Positions 16,633 through 23,792 of a stretch of DNA of 64,000 nucleotides are shown here, in pieces. This stretch comes from Pseudomonas marginalis (GTDB lineage Bacteria > Pseudomonadota > Gammaproteobacteria > Pseudomonadales > Pseudomonadaceae): NCBI RefSeq assembly GCF_900105325.1, contig NZ_FNSU01000002.1, positions 124,001 to 188,000 of the forward strand, read 5' to 3'. Both the position numbers and the translations under genes were made by a program. How positions within the stretch are numbered: position 1 is the first letter of the stretch; each line of letters starts with the position of its first letter. Under the pieces are notes generated by a model that made no database searches, was not told the origin of the DNA, and worked only from the letters and a program-made list of their open reading frames with translations.

Positions 16633-17697
16633 TTAAGCGCGCAGGCGCTCGGCAGCCGCACGCAGCAACTGCTCGGTGGCGGTCCAGCCCAGGCAGCCAT
16701 CGGTCACCGAGACCCCGTATTTCATCGGCGGGCTCAATGGTTGGCAGCCTTCGAACAAATGGCTTTCGAGCATCATGCCGATCAGCGAGGTATCACCCTG
16801 CAAGCGCTGCTCCAACACATCGTTGAACACGGCCGGTTGGCGCAGCGGGTCCTTGTTGCTGTTGGCATGGCTGCAATCGACCATGATCCGCGGGGTGACC
16901 TTGGACTTGGCCAGGTCGTGTCTTACCCGCGCCACGCTCTGCACATCGTAGTTCGGCCCGTGATGCCCGCCGCGCAGCACCAGGTGGGTGTCGGGGTTGC
17001 CCGGGGTCTGGATGATCGCCGGATGGCCTTGGCTGTCGACGCCGAAGTGGCGGTGCGGGTGGGACGCCGAGCGCATGGCGTCACAGGCAATCGCGACGCC
17101 GCCATCGGTGCCGTTCTTGAAGCCTACGGGCATGCCCAGGCCGCTGGCCATCTCGCGGTGGATCTGCGACTCGGTGGTACGCGCGCCAATCGCCACCCAA
17201 CTGAGCAGGTCATCGAAGTAGCCGGCGGCCATGGGTTGCAGCAGCTCGGTGGCGACCGGCAGGCCCAGGCGCAGCATTTCGCGCATCAGCTCGCGGGACA
17301 GGGTCAGGCCGGCGGCCATGTCATCGCTGCCATCCAGGCGAGGGTCGTAGGCCAGGCCTTTCCAGCCGATAGTCGTGCGGGGTTTTTCGACATAGGCGCG
17401 GATCACCAGCAGCATCTGGTCGCCGACGTCGAGGGCCAGCTTCTTCAGGTTGCGGGCGTATTCCATCGCCGATTCCGGGTCATGGATCGAGCACGGACCG
17501 ACGATGACCAGCAAGCGTGAATCTTCGCCATTGAGGATGGCGCGCACGGCTTGGCGGTGGGCGTGGATCTGTTCGTTGAGGAACGGGCTGAGGGGCAACT
17601 GGTGCTTGAGCTCAAGCGAGCTGGGCAGGCGCTGGGTCAGGGCTTCATTGGCACTGTTCAAGGCAGAGAGGGGCAGAGCGGCGACGGAGGAGTTCAT
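16633..17697 (-). CDS. 3-deoxy-7-phosphoheptulonate (DAHP) synthase, class I
   Basis: A 354-residue type I-alpha DAHP synthase, the first enzyme of aromatic amino-acid biosynthesis (PEP + erythrose-4-phosphate). Signature segments are intact: LLVIVGPCSIHDPESA, RAYVEKPRTTIGWKG, ARTTESQIHREMASGL, GFKNGTDG, VLRGG and MVDCSHANSNKD. The start at 17697 (MNSSVAAL) has CAGGAA upstream. A frame running further upstream overlaps the Tyr-rich leader and is not used. The gene is preceded by a leader peptide rich in aromatic codons and an intrinsic terminator, so it is probably controlled by transcription attenuation. Whether the enzyme is Phe-, Tyr- or Trp-inhibited cannot be told safely. Confidence 0.95.
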   Translation of the reverse strand: MNSSVAALPLSALNSANEALTQRLPSSLELKHQLPLSPFLNEQIHAHRQAVRAILNGEDSRLLVIVGPCSIHDPESAMEYARNLKKLALDVGDQMLLVIRAYVEKPRTTIGWKGLAYDPRLDGSDDMAAGLTLSRELMREMLRLGLPVATELLQPMAAGYFDDLLSWVAIGARTTESQIHREMASGLGMPVGFKNGTDGGVAIACDAMRSASHPHRHFGVDSQGHPAIIQTPGNPDTHLVLRGGHHGPNYDVQSVARVRHDLAKSKVTPRIMVDCSHANSNKDPLRQPAVFNDVLEQRLQGDTSLIGMMLESHLFEGCQPLSPPMKYGVSVTDGCLGWTATEQLLRAAAERLRA

Positions 17698-17744
17698 ATT
17701 CAAGGCTTCCTGGGCAAGCGGCGGGCTATTCCCGCGCGCTCGGC

Positions 17745-17897
17745 CTACTGGGGTGTTCGACAATTCGCCGTATCGGCGACGTGTGTTGGTTTGCCACCGA
17801 TAGGTGACCGATCGGAGGCGGCAGGCTGTCCCGAGCGGAGCTGGCTAAATCGCCATGCAGTGCACGTGTCGTAGCGGTAATAGGTGGCGTAGTTCAT
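17745..17897 (-). CDS. second short upstream ORF with tyrosine run, putative leader peptide
   Basis: A 50-codon frame with a good ribosome binding site (AAGGA, 7 bases before ATG) lies between the attenuator and the DAHP synthase. It opens MNYATYYRYDTC, with four tyrosines in the first nine residues. The rest has no recognisable pattern. Tyrosine codon runs are typical of leader peptides that stall ribosomes when charged tRNA-Tyr is scarce. I see no terminator hairpin right after it, so how it would act is open. Confidence 0.4.
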   Translation of the reverse strand: MNYATYYRYDTCTAWRFSQLRSGQPAASDRSPIGGKPTHVADTANCRTPQ

Positions 17898-17950
17898 GTC
17901 GGGATTCCTTTAAGTGTTCTTGATCAAGTTGAAAAGTTTATGGGGACCTG

Positions 17951-17987
17951 AAAAAACAAAACCCCCGGTCGGGGAGCCGACCGGGGG
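17951..17987 (-). terminator. intrinsic terminator / attenuator upstream of DAHP synthase
   Basis: Read on the minus strand, an 11-bp GC-rich stem (CCCCCGGTCGG/CCGACCGGGGG, four-base loop) is followed by TTTTGTTTTTT. It lies 53 bp after the stop of the aromatic leader peptide and about 250 bp before the DAHP synthase start. That is the position of an attenuator, not an end-of-gene terminator. Confidence 0.85.
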
Positions 17988-18039
17988 TTAGATTTCTCTG
18001 GTAGGCGACCCCTTGGTGAGTGGGCGCCGATTTCAGGTA

Positions 18040-18174
18040 TCAGGCGCGCCAGTGGCTAAACCAATACCCAAAATAAAAGCTGACCAGTGCACTCGAACCG
18101 TTCACACGGGTAGCCGACACCGAGCGCTGGGCGCTGGCAGCAGGGCAAACCTGAGTGTGGGTGAGTTGCAACAT
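18040..18174 (-). CDS. attenuation leader peptide rich in Phe/Tyr/Trp
   Basis: This 44-residue peptide has GGAG seven bases before its ATG. It ends in FYFGYWFSHWRA: eight aromatic residues, including three Phe, two Tyr and two Trp, within ten codons. It is followed by a perfect terminator hairpin and, further on, by a DAHP synthase gene on the same strand. In pheA/trp-type attenuation, ribosome stalling on such codons stops the terminator from forming. This peptide should therefore raise DAHP synthase expression when charged aromatic tRNAs are scarce. Amino-acid specificity (Phe, Tyr or both) is inferred. Confidence 0.8.
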   Translation of the reverse strand: MLQLTHTQVCPAASAQRSVSATRVNGSSALVSFYFGYWFSHWRA

Positions 18175-18320
18175 GGTGTGTCTCCAAATGTATGGGGGAG
18201 CTTACTCGAGGCACGCAGGCAGATTCAATCAGTAATTTCTATTGCAGTGGGGGACTTACGGCTATGGGGGGAGTGCCGATATGCTGTTTGCACTTTGATA
18301 CTGATTGCTTGGACGCGACC

Positions 18321-19070
18321 ATGACTGCCTTCACTCTTGCTGCTGCTCAATCCATTTCCATCGCGGGCGATGTCCCGGCCAATATTGAACGGCACCTCGC
18401 ATTTATGCGCGCGGCGGCGGAACAGGGTGTGCAATTACTGGTGTTCCCAGAGTTGTCGTTGACGGGGTATGAGCCGTCGCTGGCCGCTGAATTGGCGATT
18501 GCGCCGGGGGATAAGGTGCTGGCGCCCCTGCGCGAGATGGCGCGTGAGCTGCGACTGACGGCGGTGGTGGGGATGCCGATCCGACTGACGCCAGAGGCGG
18601 GCGTGCTGATCGGTGCGTTGGTGCTGGGAGCGGATGGCTCCCTGGCGGTCTACACCAAGCAGCATCTGCATGCCGGCGAAGAGGCTGTGTTTGTCCCAGG
18701 GCAGGGCGGTGCGGTACTTGAGCGAGGGAATGAGCGGATTGCGCTGGCGGTGTGCGCAGATTTTTCCCATGCCAGCCATCCCCGTACCGCCGCGCGAGCG
18801 GGCGCCACGGTGTATGCCGCCGGGGTGTTGATCAGTGAGGGCGGCTACGCCACGGACAGTGCGCTGCTCCAAGGCTATGCCGCTGAACATGGCCTGCTGG
18901 TGTTGATGGCCAATCATGGCGGCCCGTCGGGTGGCTGGGCCTGCGCCGGTCGCAGTGCGATCTGGGCCGCCAATGGCCGTTTGCTTGCTGCTGTACCTGG
19001 CGTGGGGGATGCGTTGCTGATTGCCCGTCGCGATGGCGGGGGGTGGGTCAGCCACGTGATGGCTCTCTAA
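18321..19070 (+). CDS. carbon-nitrogen hydrolase (nitrilase superfamily)
   Basis: A 249-residue nitrilase-fold hydrolase with the catalytic triad at LLVFPELSLTGYEP (Glu), YTKQHLHAGEEAVF (Lys) and LAVCADFSHASHP (Cys). Substrate amides or nitriles cannot be specified. The ATG at 18321 is taken because the fold starts immediately (AAAQSISIAGDVPANIERHL). Its stop overlaps the start of the acetyltransferase downstream (TAATG), so the two are cotranscribed and probably functionally linked. The divergent transcript starting nearby is the DAHP synthase leader. Confidence 0.88.
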   Translation: MTAFTLAAAQSISIAGDVPANIERHLAFMRAAAEQGVQLLVFPELSLTGYEPSLAAELAIAPGDKVLAPLREMARELRLTAVVGMPIRLTPEAGVLIGALVLGADGSLAVYTKQHLHAGEEAVFVPGQGGAVLERGNERIALAVCADFSHASHPRTAARAGATVYAAGVLISEGGYATDSALLQGYAAEHGLLVLMANHGGPSGGWACAGRSAIWAANGRLLAAVPGVGDALLIARRDGGGWVSHVMAL

Positions 19071-19501
19071 TGGCTTTTCACCTGCGCGCTGCAACGGACC
19101 AGGACCTTCCCTTTGCGCGGAAGTTGACCCACGAGGCCATGGCCCGCTACTACGTGCAGTACGGATTGTGGTGGTCCAACGAAGGCTTTGATACTGCCTG
19201 GGCCGGTCGGGAAAACTGGCTGATTTGCCGGGACGACAGGGTCTTGGGTTTTATCAGCCTGAGCCGCGACAGCCGGGCCCTCTATATTCGCGAGTTGCAT
19301 CTGCTCGAGGCGTATCGCGGGTTGGGCGCGGGTGGCTGGGTGTTGGAGCAGATGGCGCTCAAGGCGCAAACGTTGGGACTGTTGCGTTTGACCGTATTCA
19401 AGACCAACCCGGCCAGGAGGCTCTATCAGCGCATGGGGCTCAGCATCGTAGGTGAAGAAGACTGCTTCTGGCGTATGGAGCGTGTTTGTCGCTCAAGCTA
19501 A
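19070..19501 (+). CDS. GNAT family N-acetyltransferase
   Basis: A 143-residue acetyltransferase. LRAATDQDLPFARKL opens the fold. YIRELHLLEAYRGLGAGGWV carries the acetyl-CoA pyrophosphate loop (R/Q-x-x-G-x-G/A), and NPARRLYQRMGL gives the C-terminal motif. The substrate is unknown. Translation is coupled to the C-N hydrolase by a one-base overlap of stop and start codons. Confidence 0.88.
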   Translation: MAFHLRAATDQDLPFARKLTHEAMARYYVQYGLWWSNEGFDTAWAGRENWLICRDDRVLGFISLSRDSRALYIRELHLLEAYRGLGAGGWVLEQMALKAQTLGLLRLTVFKTNPARRLYQRMGLSIVGEEDCFWRMERVCRSS

Positions 19502-19536
19502 AACGTGCACCCACTCCTTATAAGCGCATACTGGCC

Positions 19537-19776
19537 TCAGGCGCCGACTTCCTGATCGTTGTTCAGGTCTCCCGTCTCAGCAAGGATGATCCCTTCTTTC
19601 ATGCCCAAAAGGACCGCTACCTTATGGGCTTCCCCACGCCGTCCCTTTTTGCGCCCAGCGAGCACTTGATAGGTGGTTGCCGGATCTACGCCATGTTCAC
19701 GGGCGAACGCTTGAACTGACTTTCCTTGATGTTCCAGCCAGGCCTTGGCTTGTGCAGCGGTACGGATTCCGGGCAT
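19537..19776 (-). CDS. small HTH DNA-binding protein, Cro-like
   Basis: A 79-residue protein with a helix-turn-helix reading AQAKAWLEHQGKSVQAFARE, then HGVDPATTYQVLAGRKKGRR. This looks like phage-type small repressors. It diverges from an XRE regulator across 81 bp, an arrangement resembling a repressor/Cro switch. No phage structural genes are nearby, so it may be the relic of a lysogeny module or a chromosomal regulator pair. Confidence 0.7.
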   Translation of the reverse strand: MPGIRTAAQAKAWLEHQGKSVQAFAREHGVDPATTYQVLAGRKKGRRGEAHKVAVLLGMKEGIILAETGDLNNDQEVGA

Positions 19777-19857
19777 AGTTCAAAACCGTTCAAGTTTGTT
19801 TAATAAGAGATGAATGTGTCACCTCTTGGGGTGTGCCAAATAGGATCATACATCCAA
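19777..19857. promoter_or_regulatory. shared operator/promoter region of divergent HTH genes
   Basis: These 81 bp separate two divergent HTH genes. The imperfect repeat GTTCAAAACCGTTCAAG near the minus gene start could be an operator. I see no unambiguous -35/-10 pair. Confidence 0.3.
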
Positions 19858-20223
19858 ATGAGTGGAATCGGTTCGCGTTTACGGCAAGAAAGGGAGCGAC
19901 TTGGCCTGTCGCAAAAAGTGTTTGGTGAAATCGGCGGCGTTGAAGCCAACGCACAAGGTAAATATGAAAGTGGAGGGCGTGCGCCTAAAGCGGATTACCT
20001 GTCTCGTGTCGCCGAAAGAGGCGTGGATGTACTTTACGTGTTGACCGGCGCAGCCACGCCGATTCAATTGGAGAATCTGAGCCAGATTGAAGAAAAAGTC
20101 CTCGGGGACTATCGCGCAATGTTCAAGGAAGACCAGGCTGCGATCCGTCGCCTGACCTCGACGTTGGCCGAGCATTCGATTGCGATGAATGGAAAACCCA
20201 AGCCCCAGCCCCAGGATTCCTGA
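19858..20223 (+). CDS. XRE family transcriptional regulator
   Basis: A 121-residue regulator. The N-terminal HTH is IGSRLRQERERLGLSQKVFG, then GGVEANAQGKYESGGRAPK. VLTG and a helical C-terminus follow, without the Ser-Lys protease domain of LexA-like repressors. The start at 19858 puts the HTH at residue 3. It diverges from the Cro-like protein and a hairpin follows the stop. Target genes are unknown. Confidence 0.8.
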   Translation: MSGIGSRLRQERERLGLSQKVFGEIGGVEANAQGKYESGGRAPKADYLSRVAERGVDVLYVLTGAATPIQLENLSQIEEKVLGDYRAMFKEDQAAIRRLTSTLAEHSIAMNGKPKPQPQDS

Positions 20224-20242
20224 CCCTTCGCCCAGCAAATTG

Positions 20243-20268
20243 AGCCATCCGCCGCCCGGCGGATGGCT
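20243..20268 (+). terminator. hairpin after XRE gene
   Basis: A perfect 11-bp stem (AGCCATCCGCC/GGCGGATGGCT) with a GCCC loop lies 19 bases after the stop. No T tract follows, so it is a hairpin of uncertain terminator strength. Confidence 0.5.
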
Positions 20269-20374
20269 GTCGCCCAATCAATCTCTCTCTATATGACGCG
20301 TGCTATTAGGTCTGTGCCTTGGTTTTTTGCTAAGGTGTTCAGCAACCTATAAGACCATTTCGCGAGGTGTCTGC

Positions 20375-21016
20375 TTGATTAGGGTGCTAGTAGTCGATGA
20401 CCATGATCTCGTTCGTACAGGCATTACACGAATGCTGGCTGACATCGATGGCCTGCAAGTAGTCGGTCAGGCCGAGTCAGGCGAGGAATCCCTGATCAAG
20501 GCCCGGGAGTTGAAACCCGATGTGGTGTTGATGGACGTCAAGATGCCTGGCATCGGCGGTCTTGGCGCGACGACCAAATTGCTGCGCAGCCATCCGGACA
20601 TCAAGGTCGTGGTGGTGACTGTGTGCGAGGAAGACCCGTTTCCGACACGCCTGCTGCAGGCTGGCGCTGCCGGCTACCTCACCAAAGGTGCGGGCCTGGC
20701 GGAAATGGTCCAGGCCATTCGCCTGGTGTTTGCCGGCCAGCGCTATATCAGCCCGCAGATCGCCCAGCAATTGGCTATCAAGTCCTTCCAGCCCACCAGC
20801 GACTCGCCGTTTGATGCGCTGTCGGAGCGGGAAATCCAGATTGCCCTTATGATCGTCGGTTGCCAGAAGGTACAGACGATCTCCGACAAGCTGTGCCTGT
20901 CGCCCAAGACCGTCAACACCTACCGCTATCGCATCTTCGAGAAGCTCGCCATCAGCAGTGATGTTGAATTGACCCTGCTCGCGGTGCGCCACGGCATGGT
21001 GGACGCCAGCGCCTGA
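20375..21016 (+). CDS. gacA: GacA global response regulator
   Basis: A 213-residue NarL-family regulator of the GacS/GacA system, which drives the small RNAs that titrate RsmA and so controls secondary metabolism. It starts at TTG (20375) with GAGGTG five bases before, the known start for pseudomonad gacA. Aspartate 54 sits in VLMDVKMPG, and the LuxR HTH reads LSEREIQIALMIVGCQ, then LSPKTVNTYRYRIFEKL. It is followed two bases later by uvrC, the conserved order. Residues 61-68 read GGLGATTK where I expect GGLEATRK in this genus (see findings). Confidence 0.97.
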   Translation: MIRVLVVDDHDLVRTGITRMLADIDGLQVVGQAESGEESLIKARELKPDVVLMDVKMPGIGGLGATTKLLRSHPDIKVVVVTVCEEDPFPTRLLQAGAAGYLTKGAGLAEMVQAIRLVFAGQRYISPQIAQQLAIKSFQPTSDSPFDALSEREIQIALMIVGCQKVQTISDKLCLSPKTVNTYRYRIFEKLAISSDVELTLLAVRHGMVDASA

Positions 21017-21017
21017 C

Positions 21018-22841
21018 ATGACCACACCGTTTGATCCGAGTGCCTTTCTCTCAACCTGCAGTGGCCGCCCTGGCGTGTACCGCATGTTCGACAGCGAGGC
21101 GCGCCTGCTGTATGTCGGCAAAGCCAAAAACCTCAAGAATCGTCTGGCGAGCTACTTTCGCAAGACCGGTCTCGCGCCGAAAACCGCGGCCCTCGTGGCG
21201 CGTATCGCCCAGGTCGAAACCACCATCACCGCCAACGAAACCGAAGCGCTGCTGCTTGAGCAGACGCTGATCAAGGAATGGCGGCCGCCCTACAACATTC
21301 TGCTGCGTGACGATAAATCCTATCCCTATGTGTTTTTATCCGATGGCAGCTTCCCACGCCTGAGCATTCACCGTGGGGCGAAGAAGGCGAAGGGCAAGTA
21401 CTTCGGGCCTTATCCCAGCGCCGGGGCCATTCGGGAAAGCCTGAGCCTGCTGCAAAAAACCTTTTTTGTACGCCAGTGCGAAGACAGCTTCTATAAGAAC
21501 CGCACCCGGCCCTGTCTCCAGTACCAGATCAAGCGCTGCAAGGCGCCCTGTGTGGGGTTGGTTGAGCCGGCCGAATACGCCGAGGATGTGCGCCATTCGG
21601 TGATGTTCCTCGAAGGGCGCAGCAATGCCCTCACCGATGAGCTTTCCACCGCCATGGAGCAGGCGGCCAGCACCCTGGATTTCGAACGGGCCGCCGAGCT
21701 GCGCGACCAGATTTCGCTGCTGCGCCGTGTCCAGGACCAGCAAAGCATGGAAGGTGGCACCGGCGACGTCGACGTGATCGCGGCCTTCGTCAATCCGGGC
21801 GGTGCCTGTGTGCACCTGATCAGCGTGCGCGGTGGGCGAGTGCTGGGCAGCAAGAACTTCTTTCCGCAGACCGGTATTGATGAGGAGGTCGCCGAAGTCA
21901 TGGCCGCTTTCCTGGGCCAATACTACGTGAGCAGCCCCGAGCGCGACCTGCCGTCGGAGTTGATCGTCAATGTGGTGCACGAAGACTTCCCCGCGTTGAT
22001 CGAAGCCATTCACGAACTGCGCGGCCGCGAGCTGGACATCAGCCACCGCGTGCGTGGCACCCGCGCACGCTGGCAGCAACTGGCGGTGACTAACGCCGAG
22101 CAAGCCCTGAGCGCGCGCCTGGCCAACCGACAGCACGTCGCCGCACGCTTTGACGCCCTGGCTGAAGTCCTTAACCTGGAAGAGCCGCCCCAGCGCCTGG
22201 AGTGCTACGACATCAGCCACTCCAGTGGCGAGGCCACGGTGGCATCCTGCGTGGTGTTCGGGCCGGAAGGGCCGATCAAGTCCGATTACCGGCGCTACAA
22301 CATCGAAGGCGTCACTGCCGGCGATGACTACGCCGCCATGCACCAGGCCCTCACGCGCCGCTTCAGTAAGTTGAAGGATGGCGAGGGCAAGTTGCCGGAT
22401 ATCCTCCTGGTCGACGGCGGCAAGGGCCAGCTGTCCATGGCCCGCGACGTGCTCAATGAGCTGGCGGTGCCTGACCTGATCCTGTTGGGCGTGGCCAAGG
22501 GAACGACGCGCAAGGCGGGTTTCGAGACGTTGTACTTGAATGATGCCGCCCATGAGTTCACTTTGAAGGGCGACTCACCCGCGTTGCATTTGATTCAACA
22601 GATTCGCGACGAAGCCCACCGTTTCGCCATTACCGGCCACCGCGCCCGCCGTGGCAAAACCCGGCGAACCTCAACCCTGGAAGGGGTGGCAGGGGTTGGC
22701 CCGACGCGGCGTCGCGACTTGCTTAAACATTTTGGTGGCTTGCAGGAGCTGTCCCGTGCCAGCATTGACGAGATAGCCAAAGCACCCGGTATCAGTAAAA
22801 AGCTCGCTGAGCTGATTTATGCGAATCTGCATAGCGAATAG
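21018..22841 (+). CDS. uvrC: excinuclease ABC subunit C
   Basis: A 607-residue UvrC, the incision nuclease of nucleotide excision repair. The GIY-YIG domain is at the N-terminus (GVYRMFDSEARLLYVGKAKN). The cysteine-rich segment RPCLQYQIKRCKAPC is near residue 170, followed by the UvrB-interacting UVR motif, the RNase-H-like endonuclease domain (DILLVDGGKGQL) and C-terminal HhH repeats (GVAGVGPTRRRDLLKHFGG). Length and order are normal. It is cotranscribed with gacA and pgsA. Confidence 0.97.
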   Translation: MTTPFDPSAFLSTCSGRPGVYRMFDSEARLLYVGKAKNLKNRLASYFRKTGLAPKTAALVARIAQVETTITANETEALLLEQTLIKEWRPPYNILLRDDKSYPYVFLSDGSFPRLSIHRGAKKAKGKYFGPYPSAGAIRESLSLLQKTFFVRQCEDSFYKNRTRPCLQYQIKRCKAPCVGLVEPAEYAEDVRHSVMFLEGRSNALTDELSTAMEQAASTLDFERAAELRDQISLLRRVQDQQSMEGGTGDVDVIAAFVNPGGACVHLISVRGGRVLGSKNFFPQTGIDEEVAEVMAAFLGQYYVSSPERDLPSELIVNVVHEDFPALIEAIHELRGRELDISHRVRGTRARWQQLAVTNAEQALSARLANRQHVAARFDALAEVLNLEEPPQRLECYDISHSSGEATVASCVVFGPEGPIKSDYRRYNIEGVTAGDDYAAMHQALTRRFSKLKDGEGKLPDILLVDGGKGQLSMARDVLNELAVPDLILLGVAKGTTRKAGFETLYLNDAAHEFTLKGDSPALHLIQQIRDEAHRFAITGHRARRGKTRRTSTLEGVAGVGPTRRRDLLKHFGGLQELSRASIDEIAKAPGISKKLAELIYANLHSE

Positions 22842-22873
22842 AATGCCTTTCCACCTCGTAGCCAGTTGTGCCG

Positions 22874-23434
22874 ATGAATATCCCTAATCTGATCACCGTT
22901 CTACGCGTCCTGCTCATCCCAATTTTCATTCTGTTGTTCTATTTGCCGTACGAATGGAGTTATCTGGCTTCCAGTTCAGTGTTTGCCTTTGCCGCCGCCA
23001 CCGACTGGCTCGACGGCTACCTGGCGCGTCGCCTGGAACAGAGCACGCCCTTCGGCGCGTTCCTCGACCCGGTGGCCGACAAGCTCATGGTGGCCGTCGC
23101 TTTGGTCCTGCTGGTGCAGGAACACGGCAACCTGTGGCTGACCCTGCCGGCAGCGGTCATCATCGGCCGCGAAATCGTCGTCTCGGCCCTGCGCGAATGG
23201 ATGGCTGAAATCGGCGCCCGCGCCCACGTGGCCGTGTCCAACATGGGCAAATGGAAAACCGCCGCGCAAATGCTCGCGCTGGTTATCCTGCTGGCCAACC
23301 CGTCGGACTTCTCGTTCTGGGTCCTCACGGGTTATGCCTTGCTGCTGATCGCAGCGGGCCTGACCCTGTGGTCGATGCTCCAATATCTGCGCGCCGCCTG
23401 GCCGCATCTGCGCACCACCGTTGAAAAGAAATAA
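22874..23434 (+). CDS. pgsA: CDP-diacylglycerol-glycerol-3-phosphate 3-phosphatidyltransferase
   Basis: A 186-residue inner-membrane enzyme making phosphatidylglycerol phosphate. The CDP-alcohol phosphotransferase motif is intact across ATDWLDGYLARRLEQSTPFG and FLDPVADKL. I start at ATG 22874 (MNIPNLITVLRVLLIPIF), which fits the family. A GTG two codons earlier is possible. The gene order uvrC-pgsA-tRNA-Gly is conserved in gammaproteobacteria. Confidence 0.96.
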   Translation: MNIPNLITVLRVLLIPIFILLFYLPYEWSYLASSSVFAFAAATDWLDGYLARRLEQSTPFGAFLDPVADKLMVAVALVLLVQEHGNLWLTLPAAVIIGREIVVSALREWMAEIGARAHVAVSNMGKWKTAAQMLALVILLANPSDFSFWVLTGYALLLIAAGLTLWSMLQYLRAAWPHLRTTVEKK

Positions 23435-23454
23435 AACTTTTTTGAATCAAGGGG

Positions 23455-23482
23455 TTGACGGGTGCTGAGGATTCTATAGAAT
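23455..23482 (+). promoter_or_regulatory. tRNA-Gly promoter
   Basis: TTGACG at 23455 and TAGAAT at 23477 are spaced by 16 bases and lie about 13 bases before the mature tRNA. This fits a sigma-70 promoter. Confidence 0.6.
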
Positions 23483-23494
23483 GCGCATCACCAA

Positions 23495-23570
<76 letters not shown>

Positions 23571-23618
23571 AATATTGCGCTACAGAGTTCCACTGAATTC
23601 TGTAAGTGATTGAAATCA

Positions 23619-23638
23619 GGGCCTTTAGGCCCTTTTTT
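23619..23638 (+). terminator. terminator after tRNA-Gly
   Basis: GGGCC-TTTA-GGCCC followed by six T. It lies inside the left end of the element and would stop read-through from the tRNA. Confidence 0.75.
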
Positions 23639-23792
23639 CGTTCCGGCGGGAACCACTGAAATCCAGCACTATCCGGTGCGTTTAAGTCCAGGATTGAGTC
23701 CAGAATCCTGACGCGTACCGAATCGGTTTGATGCTGGAGCAGTTTGCGCAACGAGATGAGCATCTGGCCCTGACTCTGTTCAGGAGCTCGCG

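Noticed and set aside
16741..17520. Plus-strand frame of 259 codons
   Set aside because: It is antisense to the DAHP synthase and has repetitive Gly/Val/His composition.
17698..17763. Extended N-terminus for the DAHP synthase
   Set aside because: The additional residues overlap the Tyr-rich leader in another frame, and family homology begins only at 17697, which has a good ribosome binding site.
21336..22553. Minus-strand frame of 405 codons
   Set aside because: It is a shadow of uvrC and has no motif of its own.
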